The notes: a model not told the origin generated them from the letters alone. Positions 50,098 to 62,389 are shown, counted from the first letter of the stretch. The stretch is 64,000 nt of DNA from Nymphaea colorata (GCF_008831285.2 NC_045138.2:1437143-1501142), one strand, 5' to 3'. Program-made: numbers and translations.

Positions 50098-51281
50098 TAA
50101 ACATTTAAATTTTGACTTCATTGTCATGCGTGTAGTATATATAACTAGAGAAGTGTTGCTATTTTCAGTTATAGAAGATTAGTTTCCTCCAATGCGCCAC
50201 ATTAGTTTCACTCGGATTTAAATTAGTTAGGTTTTTTTTTTTCCTTACTTGTAAAGGATAAATGGTTTATTACTGAGACGTGATAGTGACCACTCTAGGA
50301 TTTGAACACAAGTCCCTTTGAGTGGTGGAGCAAGAATAAATTGTTTCCAAACATGGTTGAGGTAATAAGAATATAGTGTAGCAATTTTCGGGTTTTGTTG
50401 GCATTATCTGGCATTTTAGTAAGTAACCATTAAACTAGAAGTCATTTAGGCTAGTGTTTTAGATAGTTAATGACATAGTGTTAGGATTAATATAGTGTTT
50501 AATTTTTTCTTGATTAGGGGTTGTTGTGTTATTGGAGAAGACACCAGCCATTAGTTTATTTTGAGTGATTTAGAATTATATATAGTTAGATTATTCATTT
50601 GTTTACTATTTCCGACACAGTTTCCCTACTTTTTAGGTAATTAATTAATTAATCACTATGGATGCCTTTTAGAACAAGTTTGAAGTAAAGATTTCAGAAA
50701 ATATATGTTGATTAATAGAGTAATTATAGTAAATAGAATAATTTTTAGTTGGATTTTTTTTTTATATATATAGATTGAGCAAAGCCGCTTCTCTCTTTCG
50801 CCATGCCTTTTGGGTCCGGGGCTGCATCATAAGTATTAGTTATTGGATACGCATTAGTTGACTTAAGTAAATTTTATTTTATCTTAAAAAGGAGTTGACT
50901 AGGTTTACCATTGGTAATTAGGTTGGCTTAATTTCTCATTAGAGATTAGGGTCTAGGTTTAGAAGTAAGAGGTGTTTGACAATATGAACACTAACACAGT
51001 GCTCCTTCAATTTGCCTCAATTTATGAGACACATTAATGAAACATTGTTTTAGGTTTTTTTTTTTTGTCAAATGCCCTTTAAAAAGCAGACTAATCATAA
51101 TTTAAATAGAATTTCCATTTCACCAAGATAATTTCATGGGATTTAGATAAATTAAGTTACATTTGGATTTTATTTCATCTCTCGCTTAGGATAACTAGAG
51201 TGGCATTGTGGGTCTTTCATAGGGGAACTCCTTCTGAGAGCAAGATTATTTAAGTGACACCTAACCCTAGCCTCTCTCTTT

Positions 51282-51437
51282 GTCACGGGCCGACTTCTTT
51301 GGACCGTGCGGCGCGGCAAACTCTCGCCAGTAAGTCGCAAGCCTTCGAGATCACTTGAACAAAAGCGAAGGCTTGCGGCTTACTGACGAGAGTTTGTTGC
51401 GCCGCACGGTTCGAAGGAGAAGGAGTCGACCAGTAAC
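51282..51437. repeat. Long foldback: inverted repeat of about 66 bp with an 18-bp loop
   Basis: The left arm 51282-51347 (GTCACGGGCCGACTTC ... AAGCCTTCG) pairs with 51366-51437 (CGAAGGCTTGCGGCTTACTG ... CAGTAAC). Most arm differences are C/T or G/A transitions, which would leave G:U pairs in RNA. It is GC-rich compared with its surroundings. Confidence 0.85.
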
Positions 51438-51890
51438 ACTCTCTCTCCCTCTTACATTAATTCTCTTAGCTTTAAATTGAAGTTATTTTTAACCTACTTT
51501 CATAAGGCCGAGACTTTCCTCCCTTCCCACGGCTCGAGATTTGTGTACTCATTTAATTTGTCTAACATTTTATGATGATTTGAAAAAGGAATATTTTACA
51601 AAAGGCCACCAAAGATTTGGAGAAACAACAAAGACATGCTCCAGTTTTGAGTTCTTTCATTTAACTGTTAGGCTTTGAGATTGTACAACACTGCTACCAA
51701 AATGTTCATTGCAAGGATTATAATTTTTTTCTTTATTTGTATGCTTTTAAGTTCATCTAAAAGAATCGATTTTCACGTTGGTTGAATTTTAATTTCATTT
51801 TGAGGAATTACTCTCTTTCTCTCTCTCTCTCTCTCTCTTATCGCATTCTTTAAGTAGTAGTTAAAACATGGCGGGGGTGGCACCCCCAGG

Positions 51891-52335
51891 AAGGGTGAAC
51901 AATGAGTTGTTAAAGCTCGACTCGTGAACAAGTTCGAGCTGAGTCATTTGCTTAACGAGTCAAACTCGAGTTCATGAGTCAACTTGTTTAAATAATCAAG
52001 TTGAGTTCGAGCTCAACACATAACTGCTGAGTTGAGCTCGAGCCTTAATCGAGTTTGTCGAGCCTTAATCAAGTTGATATATTTAAACGAGTTTATGAGT
52101 TTGTCGAGCTTTAATCTAGTTGAACTCGAACTCAACATGTAACGATGAATATCAATTATATTCAAACGAGTTTGTCGAGCCTTAATTGAGTCGAACTCGA
52201 CCTCAACGCGTAACTGCTGAGTCGAGCTCGAGTTATTTTTGCCGAGCTATTCTCGAGCCGAGTGACACTCAAAGTTTCATTAGTCGAGCCTAACTCGATC
52301 TGACTGAACTCCAATACAATCATGCGTTGTACCCT
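51891..52335. mobile_element. CTCGAG-rich TIR element, long copy
   Basis: Left end AGGGTGAACAA and right end TTGTACCCTA are imperfect inverted repeats. Inside, a 55-70 bp sub-unit with GTCGAGCCTTAATC and GAACTCGAGCTCAAC recurs about four times. Confidence 0.6.
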
Positions 52336-52786
52336 AAAGAAACGAACACTTTCAGAAAATGGACAATCACATATATATCTAATATATAGTTCAAGATTCT
52401 AGTTGAGTCACGTTTTGTGCATACCCATTGTTGTTAAGAAGTGCATTGATGTGATGTGACACACAAAGCATGTGATGCGATGCGTAGCATAGCGATTGAT
52501 GAGTAAGCGAGGTTCATGACAAAAACGATAAATTTATGTCAAAAGTGAAAAACAACTATGAAAATAACATGCAAGTAAAGAACTAACGGAGAATAATTCC
52601 CAAATCCACCTGTTCTAAACAATATATTCTACGAGCAAGTTAAAATTCCTACGAGGCAATTAGAAAATTTAGTCATTAGTGATAGTACTAATTTTTCAAG
52701 CGAATACATTGCGAGATTTCTTTATTCACAAGCATTCTTTATACACTTGTTTTCTCAAACTACCTTTACGCCCCGTTCAACAATTT

Positions 52787-52847
52787 GAAGGCTTGCGGCA
52801 ATCAAGTTCTTGCCGCGCCGCACGGACCGAAGTTGTCAGCCCGTGAC
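52787..52847. repeat. Single arm of the 51.3 kb foldback
   Basis: GAAGGCTTGCGG, GCCGCGCCGCACGGACCGAAG and CAGCCCGTGAC follow the right arm at 51366-51437 in order and orientation, with changes between. No partner arm is nearby. Confidence 0.7.
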
Positions 52848-53447
52848 ACTTGCATTGGTGACACAAATTTGGTGTAGGTGCTGCAGATAACTTTCAGAAT
52901 CACAACACGTAATGTTGAGACATTATAATGTGATTCTTAATGAGCTGCTGTGGGCAGTGGTCCACCCTAACCAACAAATAGCTCAGCTACTAAGCATAAG
53001 TCTGCATATGCAAAATTAGATGAACTCAACAAGTCTCAAGAAGCTTCACCTCCTATTGTTGAGTGAGCAACCAGAACAGAGGAGCACAGTCACGGCGACG
53101 CTGAAGCTTCTCGTGCGTGATGCATACACATCAAATAACACTGTGTATATCTTTGAATTTGAGAATCTTGTATGAGTTTATGCGCGTATAAAGAAAAGAA
53201 CCATTCAAGCTTTCAGCACCACAGTAGTGGCGAGGCCAAGATTTTTCATCCATGGAGCACTTGTATAAAGTTTTAGAGACATAACAATGTGAAGTTAACA
53301 TATATGATGAATTTTTTTTATGGAGTCCTAGGTACGAAATCCAATAACAAAATTTTGGATTGAGAAAGACAATTCATTCGGCTTGGTATATCAGGCTCTG
53401 CATCATATGAAGCAATTAAGCCTGCAGAATCGAGATAACATGTTCCT

Positions 53448-53875
53448 AGGGATGTCAACGGGTCAGATTTGGATCATATATATCCTTAATTATATCCATT
53501 TTTTCGGATATTCACATATTCGGATTCGAATTCGAATTCGAATAAAGAAAAGTCATATCAGAATCCGAAATTTGATTTACAATTTGAATCTGATCTGAAT
53601 CCGATTTTTATATTTATATCCAAATCGAAATTTTGAACGGGGCTTTGCCAATTTTCAAAATTTAATAGCATTAGATACATGATATTTGTCTAAAAATGAA
53701 TCTTATCTAAATCCGGTCGGATAATTATGTATATCTGAATCCGAATCCGATCGAATGCTATTTATTAAATCTGAATCCGATCAGATTTCTTAATCGGATA
53801 TTTTTTTTTCAGTATCTGGTTTTTCGGATCGATTCGGTTAGATATTCGATTTAAATCTGATATATTGACATCCCT
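53448..53875. mobile_element. AGGGATGTCAA-TIR MITE, copy 2 (inverted to copy 1)
   Basis: Same 11-bp ends as 24540-24914. Reverse-complementing this copy aligns its right end (AGGGATGTCAATATATC) with the left end of copy 1 (same 17 bases). Interior again GGATTCGAATTC-rich. Confidence 0.75.
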
Positions 53876-55361
53876 ACCTGTTCCTTTGCATCAACAATGT
53901 TGTCCAATTGAAACCTCACACTTTATAAATTGTGACTAGAATTCTCTTCATCTCATTAAGGATGCCATGAAGGAAGCGTTTGACATATCTAGAGTCATGG
54001 AATTTTAGAATCAAACTGGTTATTTTTAAATAAATTAGAATTATTAAACGAATGGAGTATTTTGTCTTTTAATTAAGAATCTGAAACTGGAATTTTGATT
54101 GCATTTTAGTTTGAGGAGGAATTATGATTTTAAAAGTTTCATTCTTAAATAAAATTTCAAACCATCAAACTAGTCTTAAGGGATCAGATTTAAATAAGAT
54201 GTAATCTTTAACATATTTGATTTATCTAATGTTTAGATTCAAATTCTGATTGGAATCCTAAGGAAAAAGATTAAATCATATCTGAATCCAACTTTGTTCA
54301 CATATTTACATTCAATTTCTGATTGGAATGATAATGAAGATTTTTTTTTTTTGCCATATTCGAATCATGTTTCTACATTCACAATCTGACTCCAATTTCA
54401 ACCTGTCTTTAAGAATCGCAACATGATCAAAGTCTGACTTCAAAAGTTATGATATGTTAAGGACCGTCTTTTACTGTTTGATTTAGGAAACTTTAACCGG
54501 TTGCAAAATTGTTCCTTATTATCTGACCGTATATTTATTTAGAACTGAATCAAAACTGGATTCTAAGTCATTTCTTAAATCTAAATCGAATCAGATGTTA
54601 ATTTTTCTAAATATCAGACTTTTGCAAAGCAATTCGACCATTGGACTCAAATTCAATCCAATGGCATTTCTAGAGGAACTAAAATGAAAAGACGAAAGAT
54701 ATAGTCTCTCTTTGTTATTGCTCTAAAAGTCAAGCCCGCTTCTGTAAATTTTCCTTTAGAAAAAGGCCTCCTCGGATGCCTTTCAGGTCATTACCTTGGG
54801 AACTGATTACGTGCATAACTGTGCACGATTTTTTTTTTAGTGCTTATAGAAATGTGCATTAATTAGAATTTTCTTTGGAATAAGGCCTCATTGGACGCCC
54901 TTGGACTGCCGCACCAGCGTAACTTCGACTCTCCAACTTAGGTAAAATGACATATTAATAAATTATTTATATAATATATGTTGTTATATACATTAATAAC
55001 TAAATTATAATAATAATAATGTATACATGTTTATTTTGTTATATATATAAAATAATAATAATAATATGTTTATTTTGTTATATATATAAAATAATAATAA
55101 TAATAATAAAAATACTCTTGTTATACTGTCGCACCTAAATTTTTTGAGATGAACCAATTCAGGTGACATAGATAAAGATACAAAATGACCAAAATGCTTT
55201 TATTAAAATACAAATTAAATCTTTTTATAAGAGTTTTGAAAAAAAGATTGTAAAAAAAGTCTAAAATGTTTTCTATTTTATAAAAAATTTAAAAATGCCC
55301 CTATTTCCGATGCATACTTGTTGTTGAGTGCACCGTGACGTGCATGCAACGCCGACCAAGA

Positions 55362-57050
55362 AATTAGTAAAAGCTGTGCGGAAGCCACCGGAAAAGGGGG
55401 GACAGCTGTTTGAATGTCAAATTTCAAACTAGAAGTTGTTGGTGCGATCAAATATATCGGTGCAGCATTAAAATAAACTACTGTTAATGCTCATAACCGT
55501 GGCAGTACCCCGCCTTGTAAATGACGCATTTTTAAATGCATGCTGCCTTCAATGATCTCCCATCGATCGAAGCACTTCTTCTTCAAATAAGAAGCTGGTT
55601 GGTTATATATGTCGTTTTTATGTATGTAATTTCATGTGTTATTTAATAATAATAAGAAATGTTTATGATTAATACAAAAAAAGAAACAAAAAAAAATTGA
55701 AAATTTGATAAAAGTAAAATTAAATTTATCAATCTCTGTATACATATCGTCGTGATCAATATATCTCTTTAAGAAGTAAAAAAACGTTTTTATTTTTTTT
55801 CGCTTATAACGTTATCTATTATTTCATAAATATTTTATTATCTCATAAACGTGATCTCTCGTTTATGTTTAGGGTTATCTCATATTTATGTTTAGCGCTA
55901 ATTCAAACATTGGTTTGTTATCTTATAAATCTTTTGTTATCTCATAAATATTGCTTTATAATTATGTTTAGTGTTGTCTTATACATTTGTCTGTTTATTA
56001 TTATCTTATAAATCTTTTGTTATTTTGTACTTATTTGTTATTTTATTCTTAGCACATGCATATGCAATGTTTGGGCATCAAAGTGAATGTGTATATTAAA
56101 AGAAGTCAGACATACGCTCGTTACATGGGGTGGTGTACAAAACTCGATCCCTCTCATTTTACCATAAGAAAATGTCTTGAACTAACTCGAGTTGGACCAG
56201 TTCGAGCTTGACTTGTCGGCAATACAAGGTCGAGCTCAAACTCAACTTATTTATGATAGCATGTTCGTTTTTTTTAAAACTCGTTTAGTTGTTACACTAC
56301 AAGGATAGACTGTTTTTTTATTATATTTGAGTCGAGTTCTTACAATTCAAACTCTACTAGTTTAACATTTTGAGTCTACATTTGAACTTGTTGACTCCCT
56401 TACATTTTAGGTTAGAGTTTATAGAATTTAGGAATACGGTGACCGTAAGTTCTAGAATTTACCTTGGAGTAAGTTTAATTAGATTTTTTTTTTACCTAGG
56501 TAAGTTGCAGATAGTAAATAAGATAAGTTTTAGTTGGGGGATTAAAAAAGAAACTTATTTTATATAAAAAGTTTAAAAAATAATATTTCTACTCCCTCAT
56601 TAAAAAATTAATTTCTAACTCTAAAAAATTTAATTACTGTCTCAAGCAGGTGTGAAATTTTTCAGATGCCGGTAGTTTTACACGCAATGATTGTCAACAC
56701 CTAAACAATCGGCAGTTAAGACGAAATAATAGGAAAATCGGGCCCGTTTCTGCTATTGTTCCGAAAGTTAAAGGGTCCTTTTGTAACTATTTCTTTGGAA
56801 AAAGAGATTCAGTGTGAGCCCTCCACGCCATCATCCCCTCTCACTGCAGACGGCAGCGCCCACCAGAAAACAAGAAAAAGCTGGCGGACGCCGCCGGAAA
56901 TGGCCAAAACCTGTTTGCCGGCGACATTTCCGGCACATCTGAACCGGGTCCCACGATGACATTTCAGATGCGACCAGGTTTATCGGTTCAGCATTAACTT
57001 CGACTGTCGATGCTGGCACTATTCCGCCATTACAGGACGCATTTTTTAAA
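55362..57050 (+). repeat. Two diverged copies of a ~185-bp block
   Basis: 55362-55545 and 56863-57050 share, in order, AGAAA, AAAAGCTG, GCCGGAAA-type, CTGTTTG, TATCGGTTCAGCATTAA-type, GACGCATTTTTTAAATGC-type sequence. The second copy ends about 220 bp past the 3' end of the DUF3700 gene. No protein homology seen. Confidence 0.5.
56130..56400. mobile_element. CTCGAG-rich element fragment
   Basis: GTGTACAAAACTCGATC at left, followed by AACTCGAGTTGG and GTTCGAGCTTGAC; the right end is unclear. Confidence 0.45.
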
Positions 57051-57271
57051 TGCCTTCCACGTTACGATTCCGTCTTCGAACGCTCGAAAGAACAAAACTG
57101 CGAAAAATTTACAAAGGGAAACACATCTTCTTCATTCATTCAACCAAATTAAGCTCCTATATACACCGGAGGACAGCACATTCTTTTTTTTTTTTCTTCT
57201 TTCCTTCTCCTTTTTATTAAACGGCTCTGATCTTTTCTTGCAGGAAGAAATTGAAGACAGCTTCAGCTGCG

Positions 57272-57528
57272 TCACTGGGACAATGGAGCCCAATTGGCGG
57301 AGCTGCCGACACGAGGCATGCTATTGACCTTGGTGTAGGTGTCGACCTTGAAGTTGGCGCCGCACAGGACGCCTTCGCTGTCAACCCTCGGCATGGCTTT
57401 CAGCTTGTTCATTGGGTGCTCGAAGCTCTGCAATCCGCCGGTCCCGCTGTGGAACATGCAGCCTAAACACAAACCAAAGCCAACTCATCGACACCCACAA
57501 CTTTACATTCAATTTCTATATATCCTAC

Positions 57529-57606
<78 letters not shown>

Positions 57607-57742
57607 AGACCCACATAATTAACTTCTAATTATATATATATATATATACATATAAGAGAGAGAGAGAGAGTGGATGTAATGTTGAGTTTTGGCTAAAGCA
57701 AAAGAAAGCTGAAGAGGGTAGATATATATACATAAAGAGACC

Positions 57743-57811
<69 letters not shown>

Positions 57812-59761
57812 GCAAAAGAAAGCTGAAGAGGGTTATATATCTTTGGGCCCCTCAAACACGTGAACTGACAAAATTAAAAGGTCTTTGGTCTGCCAAAAGA
57901 AGCAAACAAGGCCAAAAAAAGGGAAAAGAGTTGATAGAAGTGTATGAAATATCTATTTGTTGTAAATGACCAAAATACCCGTTACAAAAAGGTGACCAAA
58001 ATACCCATCAAACGCATGACTTATGAACCCATTAATTACTGTCAATTTTAGGTAATTCTCATTTGTAGAACTTGATCTCTTGATAACTTTGATCCATTAG
58101 GTCTCATTCCTAGAATTTGATGATAAAACATTTATCTTTTGATCTGTCATTTGTCTGTCAAAAGAAAGATCTACCTTATCATGGTAAAAAGAATGTATTA
58201 AAAATACTTCAAATATCTATCTTTTTGAATGACCAAAACACTCTTTACAAACGCTTGACATTTGCAAGGTACAAAGGCGCCTACCCATGAAACGCATGAC
58301 TTATGAACACATTAATTAGTGTCAATATTTGTAGAATTTGATCTCTCCATAACTTTGATGCATTAGATAAAACATTTTCCTTTTGATCTGTCATTTGTTT
58401 GTAGAAAGAAAGATCTACCTTATCATGGTAAAAATAATATATTAAAAATACTTCAAATATCTATCTTTTTGAATGACCAAAATACCCTTATCACCAACAG
58501 GTATAGAACAAGGCCAACATTTGCAAGGTAGAAAGGTCATGCCTTTCATCACGTCCTAACCCATTAGTTTCATCTGTATTGTAGAACCTAATCTTTTGTT
58601 AACCCTAACCCTTTAGTCTCTTTTGTAGAACTTGATCTTTGATCTCATTTCTAGATCTTGATCTCATTTCTAGATCTTGATCTTCTAGAGAGAAAGAGAG
58701 ACAAGAAACCAACAACCTCCTCCTCAAACCAAACAATAGTACGACTCAACCAAACTCTCAACTCTCAACACGCCATTAACTCTCAACAGAAGAACAGTGC
58801 GAGACGTGCTGGTATGGGCTTTCTGCAACTGACCAGGCACGGAGATGGCACCGAGATAGTAAGAGAGAGAGAGAGATAGAGATGATACCAGCAGGAAAAG
58901 GAGCGAAGGATTTGCCGCAGCTTCTCCTCACGACGTCGACGTTGTCCGATATCACCACAGAACCATCTGCAGCGATGCCCCAGTAGAGCTGCACTACACC
59001 ATCCGAACCCTGCAAATAGCAAAACCCAAACACCATTTTAATCGATCGGCTCCCTTAATCCATATCCACCGGAAAATCTCGATTCGAAGCATTCTTACAA
59101 TCCCAACGAAAGAAATCATGGCTCTTTTCTTCTTTTCTTTCTTGTTTATGATCATGACCCAAGTTTTACCAGGGGGCTTACCAGGGCGGCGAAGACGGTG
59201 CCGGACTTGCGGTCGAAGATGACGAAGGCGAAGTGGCCGACGAGGTCCTTCACCACCTGGTCCGCCGGATAAGGCCCGCGGTCCCTCAATGTGCGGTACG
59301 CTTCGATCACCAGCAGCGCCTCGTCCGTGTTCTTGGACAGTCCGTACTGCCTTATAAGGGCGCTCAAGTTGTCCAGAGTCCCCAGAAACACGCAGTACAC
59401 ATCGTCCAGTCCGCAGAACAACCTGCATAGGGCCGAGGAAAAGAAACTGAGAGAGATGCCATGCCACACGAATAAACATAAACCGAGGAAAGCACTATTG
59501 GGCAGCGACGATTTGCCAGGAAAACGAGGAGGGATGTCAGATCAGATGTGGTTTCCGGCACCTGCTGTAAGGCAGCCTCGACGATGACCGGATGTAGGCA
59601 AGGACGGCGCCGTCGCCGTACATGGTGAAGGCATTGTGCGGGTCGGAGGAGAGGAACTCCGCCACTATCTGGTCCGGCTGCTTCGGCCGGCGGTCCTTGG
59701 AGGCCGGGCTGTTCAGTTCCTCCGGCGGGTGAGCATACTCCTGACGGAAGATGGCCAACAT
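57272..59761 (-). CDS. DUF3700 / aluminium-induced (TSJT1-like) protein, 4 exons
   Basis: Minus-strand exons: 59562-59761, 59182-59422, 58889-59009 and 57272-57462; phases fit and total 753 nt (250 aa). The family has a glutamine amidotransferase class II-like fold but lacks the N-terminal catalytic Cys (here it begins MLAIF), so a binding or regulatory role is more likely than an amidotransferase one. Arabidopsis relatives include aluminium-, auxin- or sugar-responsive cytosolic proteins of unclear function. The family's hallmark motifs YGL (93-95) and LRDR (112-115, LRDRGPYPADQVV) are present, followed by GHFAFVIFD, VQLYWGIAADGSVVISD, CGKSFAPFPAGC, GLQSFEHP and a C-terminal PRVDSEGVLCGANFKVD. 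Exon 1 and 2 are GC-rich. Intron 3 is about 1.4 kb and packed with (TA)n tracts and a 250-bp tandem repeat, while introns 1 and 2 are short. The start is the first Met that gives the family N terminus. Confidence 0.92.
57531..57835. repeat. (TA)n tracts and short direct repeats in DUF3700 intron 3
   Basis: (TA)n at 57531-57603 and 57747-57807. ATAAAGAGACC recurs next to both and GCAAAAGAAAGCTGAAGAGG recurs at about 57697 and 57811, so a (TA)n-centred unit was duplicated. Confidence 0.85.
57945..58610 (-). repeat. About 250-bp tandem repeat inside DUF3700 intron 3
   Basis: Two near-complete copies (57945-58200, 58205-58455) and a partial third share ATATCTATCTTTTTGAATGA, CGCATGACTTATGAAC, GATCTGTCATTTG, AAAGATCTACCTTATCATGG and TATTAAAAATACTTC. 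All lie within an intron. Confidence 0.85.
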
Positions 59762-59863
59762 CCTTCTTCTTCTTCTTCCTTTCAACAACAGAAACAATTG
59801 AAAAACTTCTGAGAGTGAGATCGATTCACGGGTTGTGAAGGTAAAACGAAGGGGATTTGGCGT

Positions 59864-59923
59864 CGATATATAGTGCGGCGAACGGCCAGGCGGCCGCGGA
59901 AGGGATGAGGATGTGACGTGTCA
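59864..59923 (-). promoter_or_regulatory. TATA box and ACGT-core element of the DUF3700 gene
   Basis: On the minus strand CTATATATCG lies about 100 bp upstream of the ATG at 59761, a plausible TATA box. About 50 bp further upstream is TGACACGTC, an ACGT-core sequence of the type bound by bZIP factors (G-box/ABRE-like). Its role is inferred from position only. Confidence 0.5.
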
Positions 59924-60393
59924 CTCATCACGCCTTGCGGATAAGTTTAAAATCCACGTATGCTCTTGCGTCCTGTGGGCTCTGCTGTTTGTTTTCCTAA
60001 ACGGAGACGCCTTCACGAAATCGCCTTTTCCCCCTTCCATCACTCTGTTCCCACTCTGCGTCCATATCCTTATCCGGTGAGCGCGCTTTTTGACCCTTTC
60101 GTAGAGTCAAAACCAACCCTCCTCTATATATATATATATACACACCAGAAGACACCAAATCTCGATTAAAAAAAAACATGTTATTTTTCTTTCAATTGTT
60201 TATTTTAATATATAGATATATAAGGTTTTTAAGTTAATAGACACCAAGAAACACCAAATCTCCATTAAAAAAAAAAGCATGTCATTTTTTTCTCAACTGC
60301 CTATCATAATAGATAGTTGAGTAAGATTCATTATCTAAAGTCATTGTTTTCAACTACTTATATAATCATTTGGATTTGTTGTCTTTCCTCTAC

Positions 60394-60579
60394 TGTTTAT
60401 ACAAAATGGGGTGAGGGTATGTAGGCCTGAGCATCGGGCCGGCCCGGCCTGATAAGAGTCGGGCTCAGTCCGGTTAAGTTTGATTAAAATAAAAAATATT
60501 TTTTAATCGAGCTCTTTCTTTCTCTCTCTTTATATATATATATAAAAGAAGAATAATGTTGGAAAAAGCTCCTAGCAAC

Positions 60580-60618
<39 letters not shown>

Positions 60619-60696
60619 AGACTGAGCCCGACTCTTATCAGGCCGGGCCGGCCGGATGCTCAGGCCTACATACCCTCACCCCATTTTGTATAAACA
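60394..60696. repeat. 76-bp inverted duplication (75/76 identical) with a 151-bp loop
   Basis: Arms are 60394-60469 and 60621-60696. They contain a TAGGCCTGAGCATCGGGCC element end plus about 28 bp of adjoining DNA (TGTTTATACAAAATGGGG). Only one base differs between the arms. The loop ends in (TA)n. Confidence 0.95.
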
Positions 60697-60767
60697 ATAG
60701 AGTCGGGCTCTCTCTCTCTTTATATATATATAAAAGAAGAATAATGTTGGAAAAAGCCGCTAGCAAC

Positions 60768-60803
<36 letters not shown>

Positions 60804-60845
60804 AAGAAATATAATATTGGATGAAGCTGCCAGCAACAATTATAC
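60508..60845 (+). repeat. Direct repeats after the inverted duplication
   Basis: A block of (CT)n, (TA)n, AAAAGAAGAATAATGTTGG and AGCAACAATTATATA occurs at about 60508-60600 and again at 60703-60795; a shorter diverged third copy (ATATTGGATGAAGCTGCC) is at 60805-60845. Confidence 0.85.
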
Positions 60846-61059
60846 GTCTTGGAGACAGACCGGAGATAAGTCTACCAATGTGCAGTGGATCAACACGTAA
60901 TTTCTTGTTTCCACAATACAAAATATTAAACTAGCAAATCGCATCATTTATCTGCAGCAAAAAATTGCTCCACGCCAAATAAATGTGCTTCTAATGAGGC
61001 CAATACTTTAATTTTTTTTTTATTTTTTGTCTCGCAAGTACCAAAGATATTATCCAGTT

Positions 61060-61200
61060 CTTTGGATTTAATTCAATTAAGTAGTAAGCACCAATCTTTT
61101 ATTGGGACTATTAAGTCCTCCAAGATTCCACGAGCAAATCTTCATGTCCAACACATTAAAAGAATAAATAACAAAAAAAAAAATCATATGGTGCAAAAGG
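61060..61200 (-). mobile_element. LINE ORF2 5' fragment
   Basis: The minus strand encodes MKICSWNLGGLNSPNKR (Met codon at 61143-61145), the standard N terminus of plant L1-type ORF2 endonucleases (usually ISWNVRGLN). Stops follow within about 25 codons and no further ORF2 was found next to it, so it is a short 5' remnant. Confidence 0.75.
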
Positions 61201-61439
61201 GTGAACCCTGTCTCCCTTCTCATGGTCTCTTCATACTCACTATTCTTGCTTTCTCTTGCCTTCGGGGTCCCATAGTGCTTTCTCTTGTCTTTAGAATCAA
61301 GGGTTGTATCGATCAAGGTTTAGATTCATTCTTTTTGTTTTCTCTTATCTTAAGGGTTTGTTTTTTTCTCATTTGTATCAGAGTTTAGATTCATTCTTCG
61401 TGTTTTCTCTTGTCTTAAGGGTCAAGGGTTTTTTCAATG

Positions 61440-61597
61440 ACATGAGTCAAATTAAAGTTTTTAAATTTTGATTAGAGTCGAAATATCATTTTTCAAAATT
61501 TTTATATAAAACAAGTTAAATTTTTTAAAATTTAAATGTAAATTAAAAAAAAATGAAGTGGGGCCAAGGCCCATTCGAGCTCTGGGCTCCGCCCCAG
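61440..61597 (-). mobile_element. hAT-type MITE family A copy (reverse)
   Basis: Body in reverse (AAATTAAAGTTTTTAAATTT, AAATATCATTTTTCAAAATT, GTGGGGCCAAGGCCCA) with end GGGCTCCGCCCCAG, the usual hAT MITE terminus. A shorter piece lies at about 62685-62775. Confidence 0.75.
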
Positions 61598-62389
61598 AAT
61601 CATGCAAATGTCAGATCCATTTGGAAAACTTGGGTGTTAGTGCCTTTTGAAAAGTAATTGACATTGATTGTATTTATAATAACAAGTTTTTGTGTAGTGA
61701 GTTTAAACCCCCAAAGACAAAGAAAGGCACTGCAATGACCCCTTGGCGCGTTGGCTACCCCTGAAAGCATGCGTGCCCTTTAGTCCAAACCTTTTCTTTT
61801 GACAATGCATGATGCGACTTGCATTATTAAACTTATACAGTTGCTCTTTTTTTTTATCCATCTATCTATGGTCTGACTCGTGAGTCGGTGAAAACCCGGT
61901 AGTCAGTTCAATTCCTAAGAACCATTGTCATAAAAAAAAACATATATGGGCATTATACTACAAGAAAAAAGATGGGTATAATACATCAAAGTTGTATATC
62001 TTACAAGAAAAAAGATGGGTATAATACATCAAAGTTGTATATCTCGGAAATAAAATGAGAAAATCTTGATAAATTTTTAAAAAATTTAATAAACCTTAAA
62101 AATTATAAAAAAATAAAAATCATAAAAAATATGAAACAAACTCAAAAAACGTGTATAATATGTGTTTTATTAGTAATTTTTTTTTTACCTTTTAAAAAAA
62201 AACGAGAATAAAAAGAGTGTTATACAGTTGAGTGTGTTTTGGCATATTATATGCATTTTTTTTCAATAAGACACGTTTTTTTTATAGTGCTATGAATACT
62301 ATTCTTTTCAATTGCAAACGGTAAATGCGCAACACTTTAATTGATAAGTGTTTGAAAATGGGGGGTTTCGACCTCCTCAAAATCTCTAC

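Noticed and set aside
59233-59587. Plus-strand ORFs over DUF3700 exons 1-2
   Set aside because: Shadows of the minus-strand gene, which has family motifs and valid splice sites.
61862-61925. Possible SINE (AGTTCAATTCCTAAG B-box-like)
   Set aside because: No convincing A box at the right spacing.
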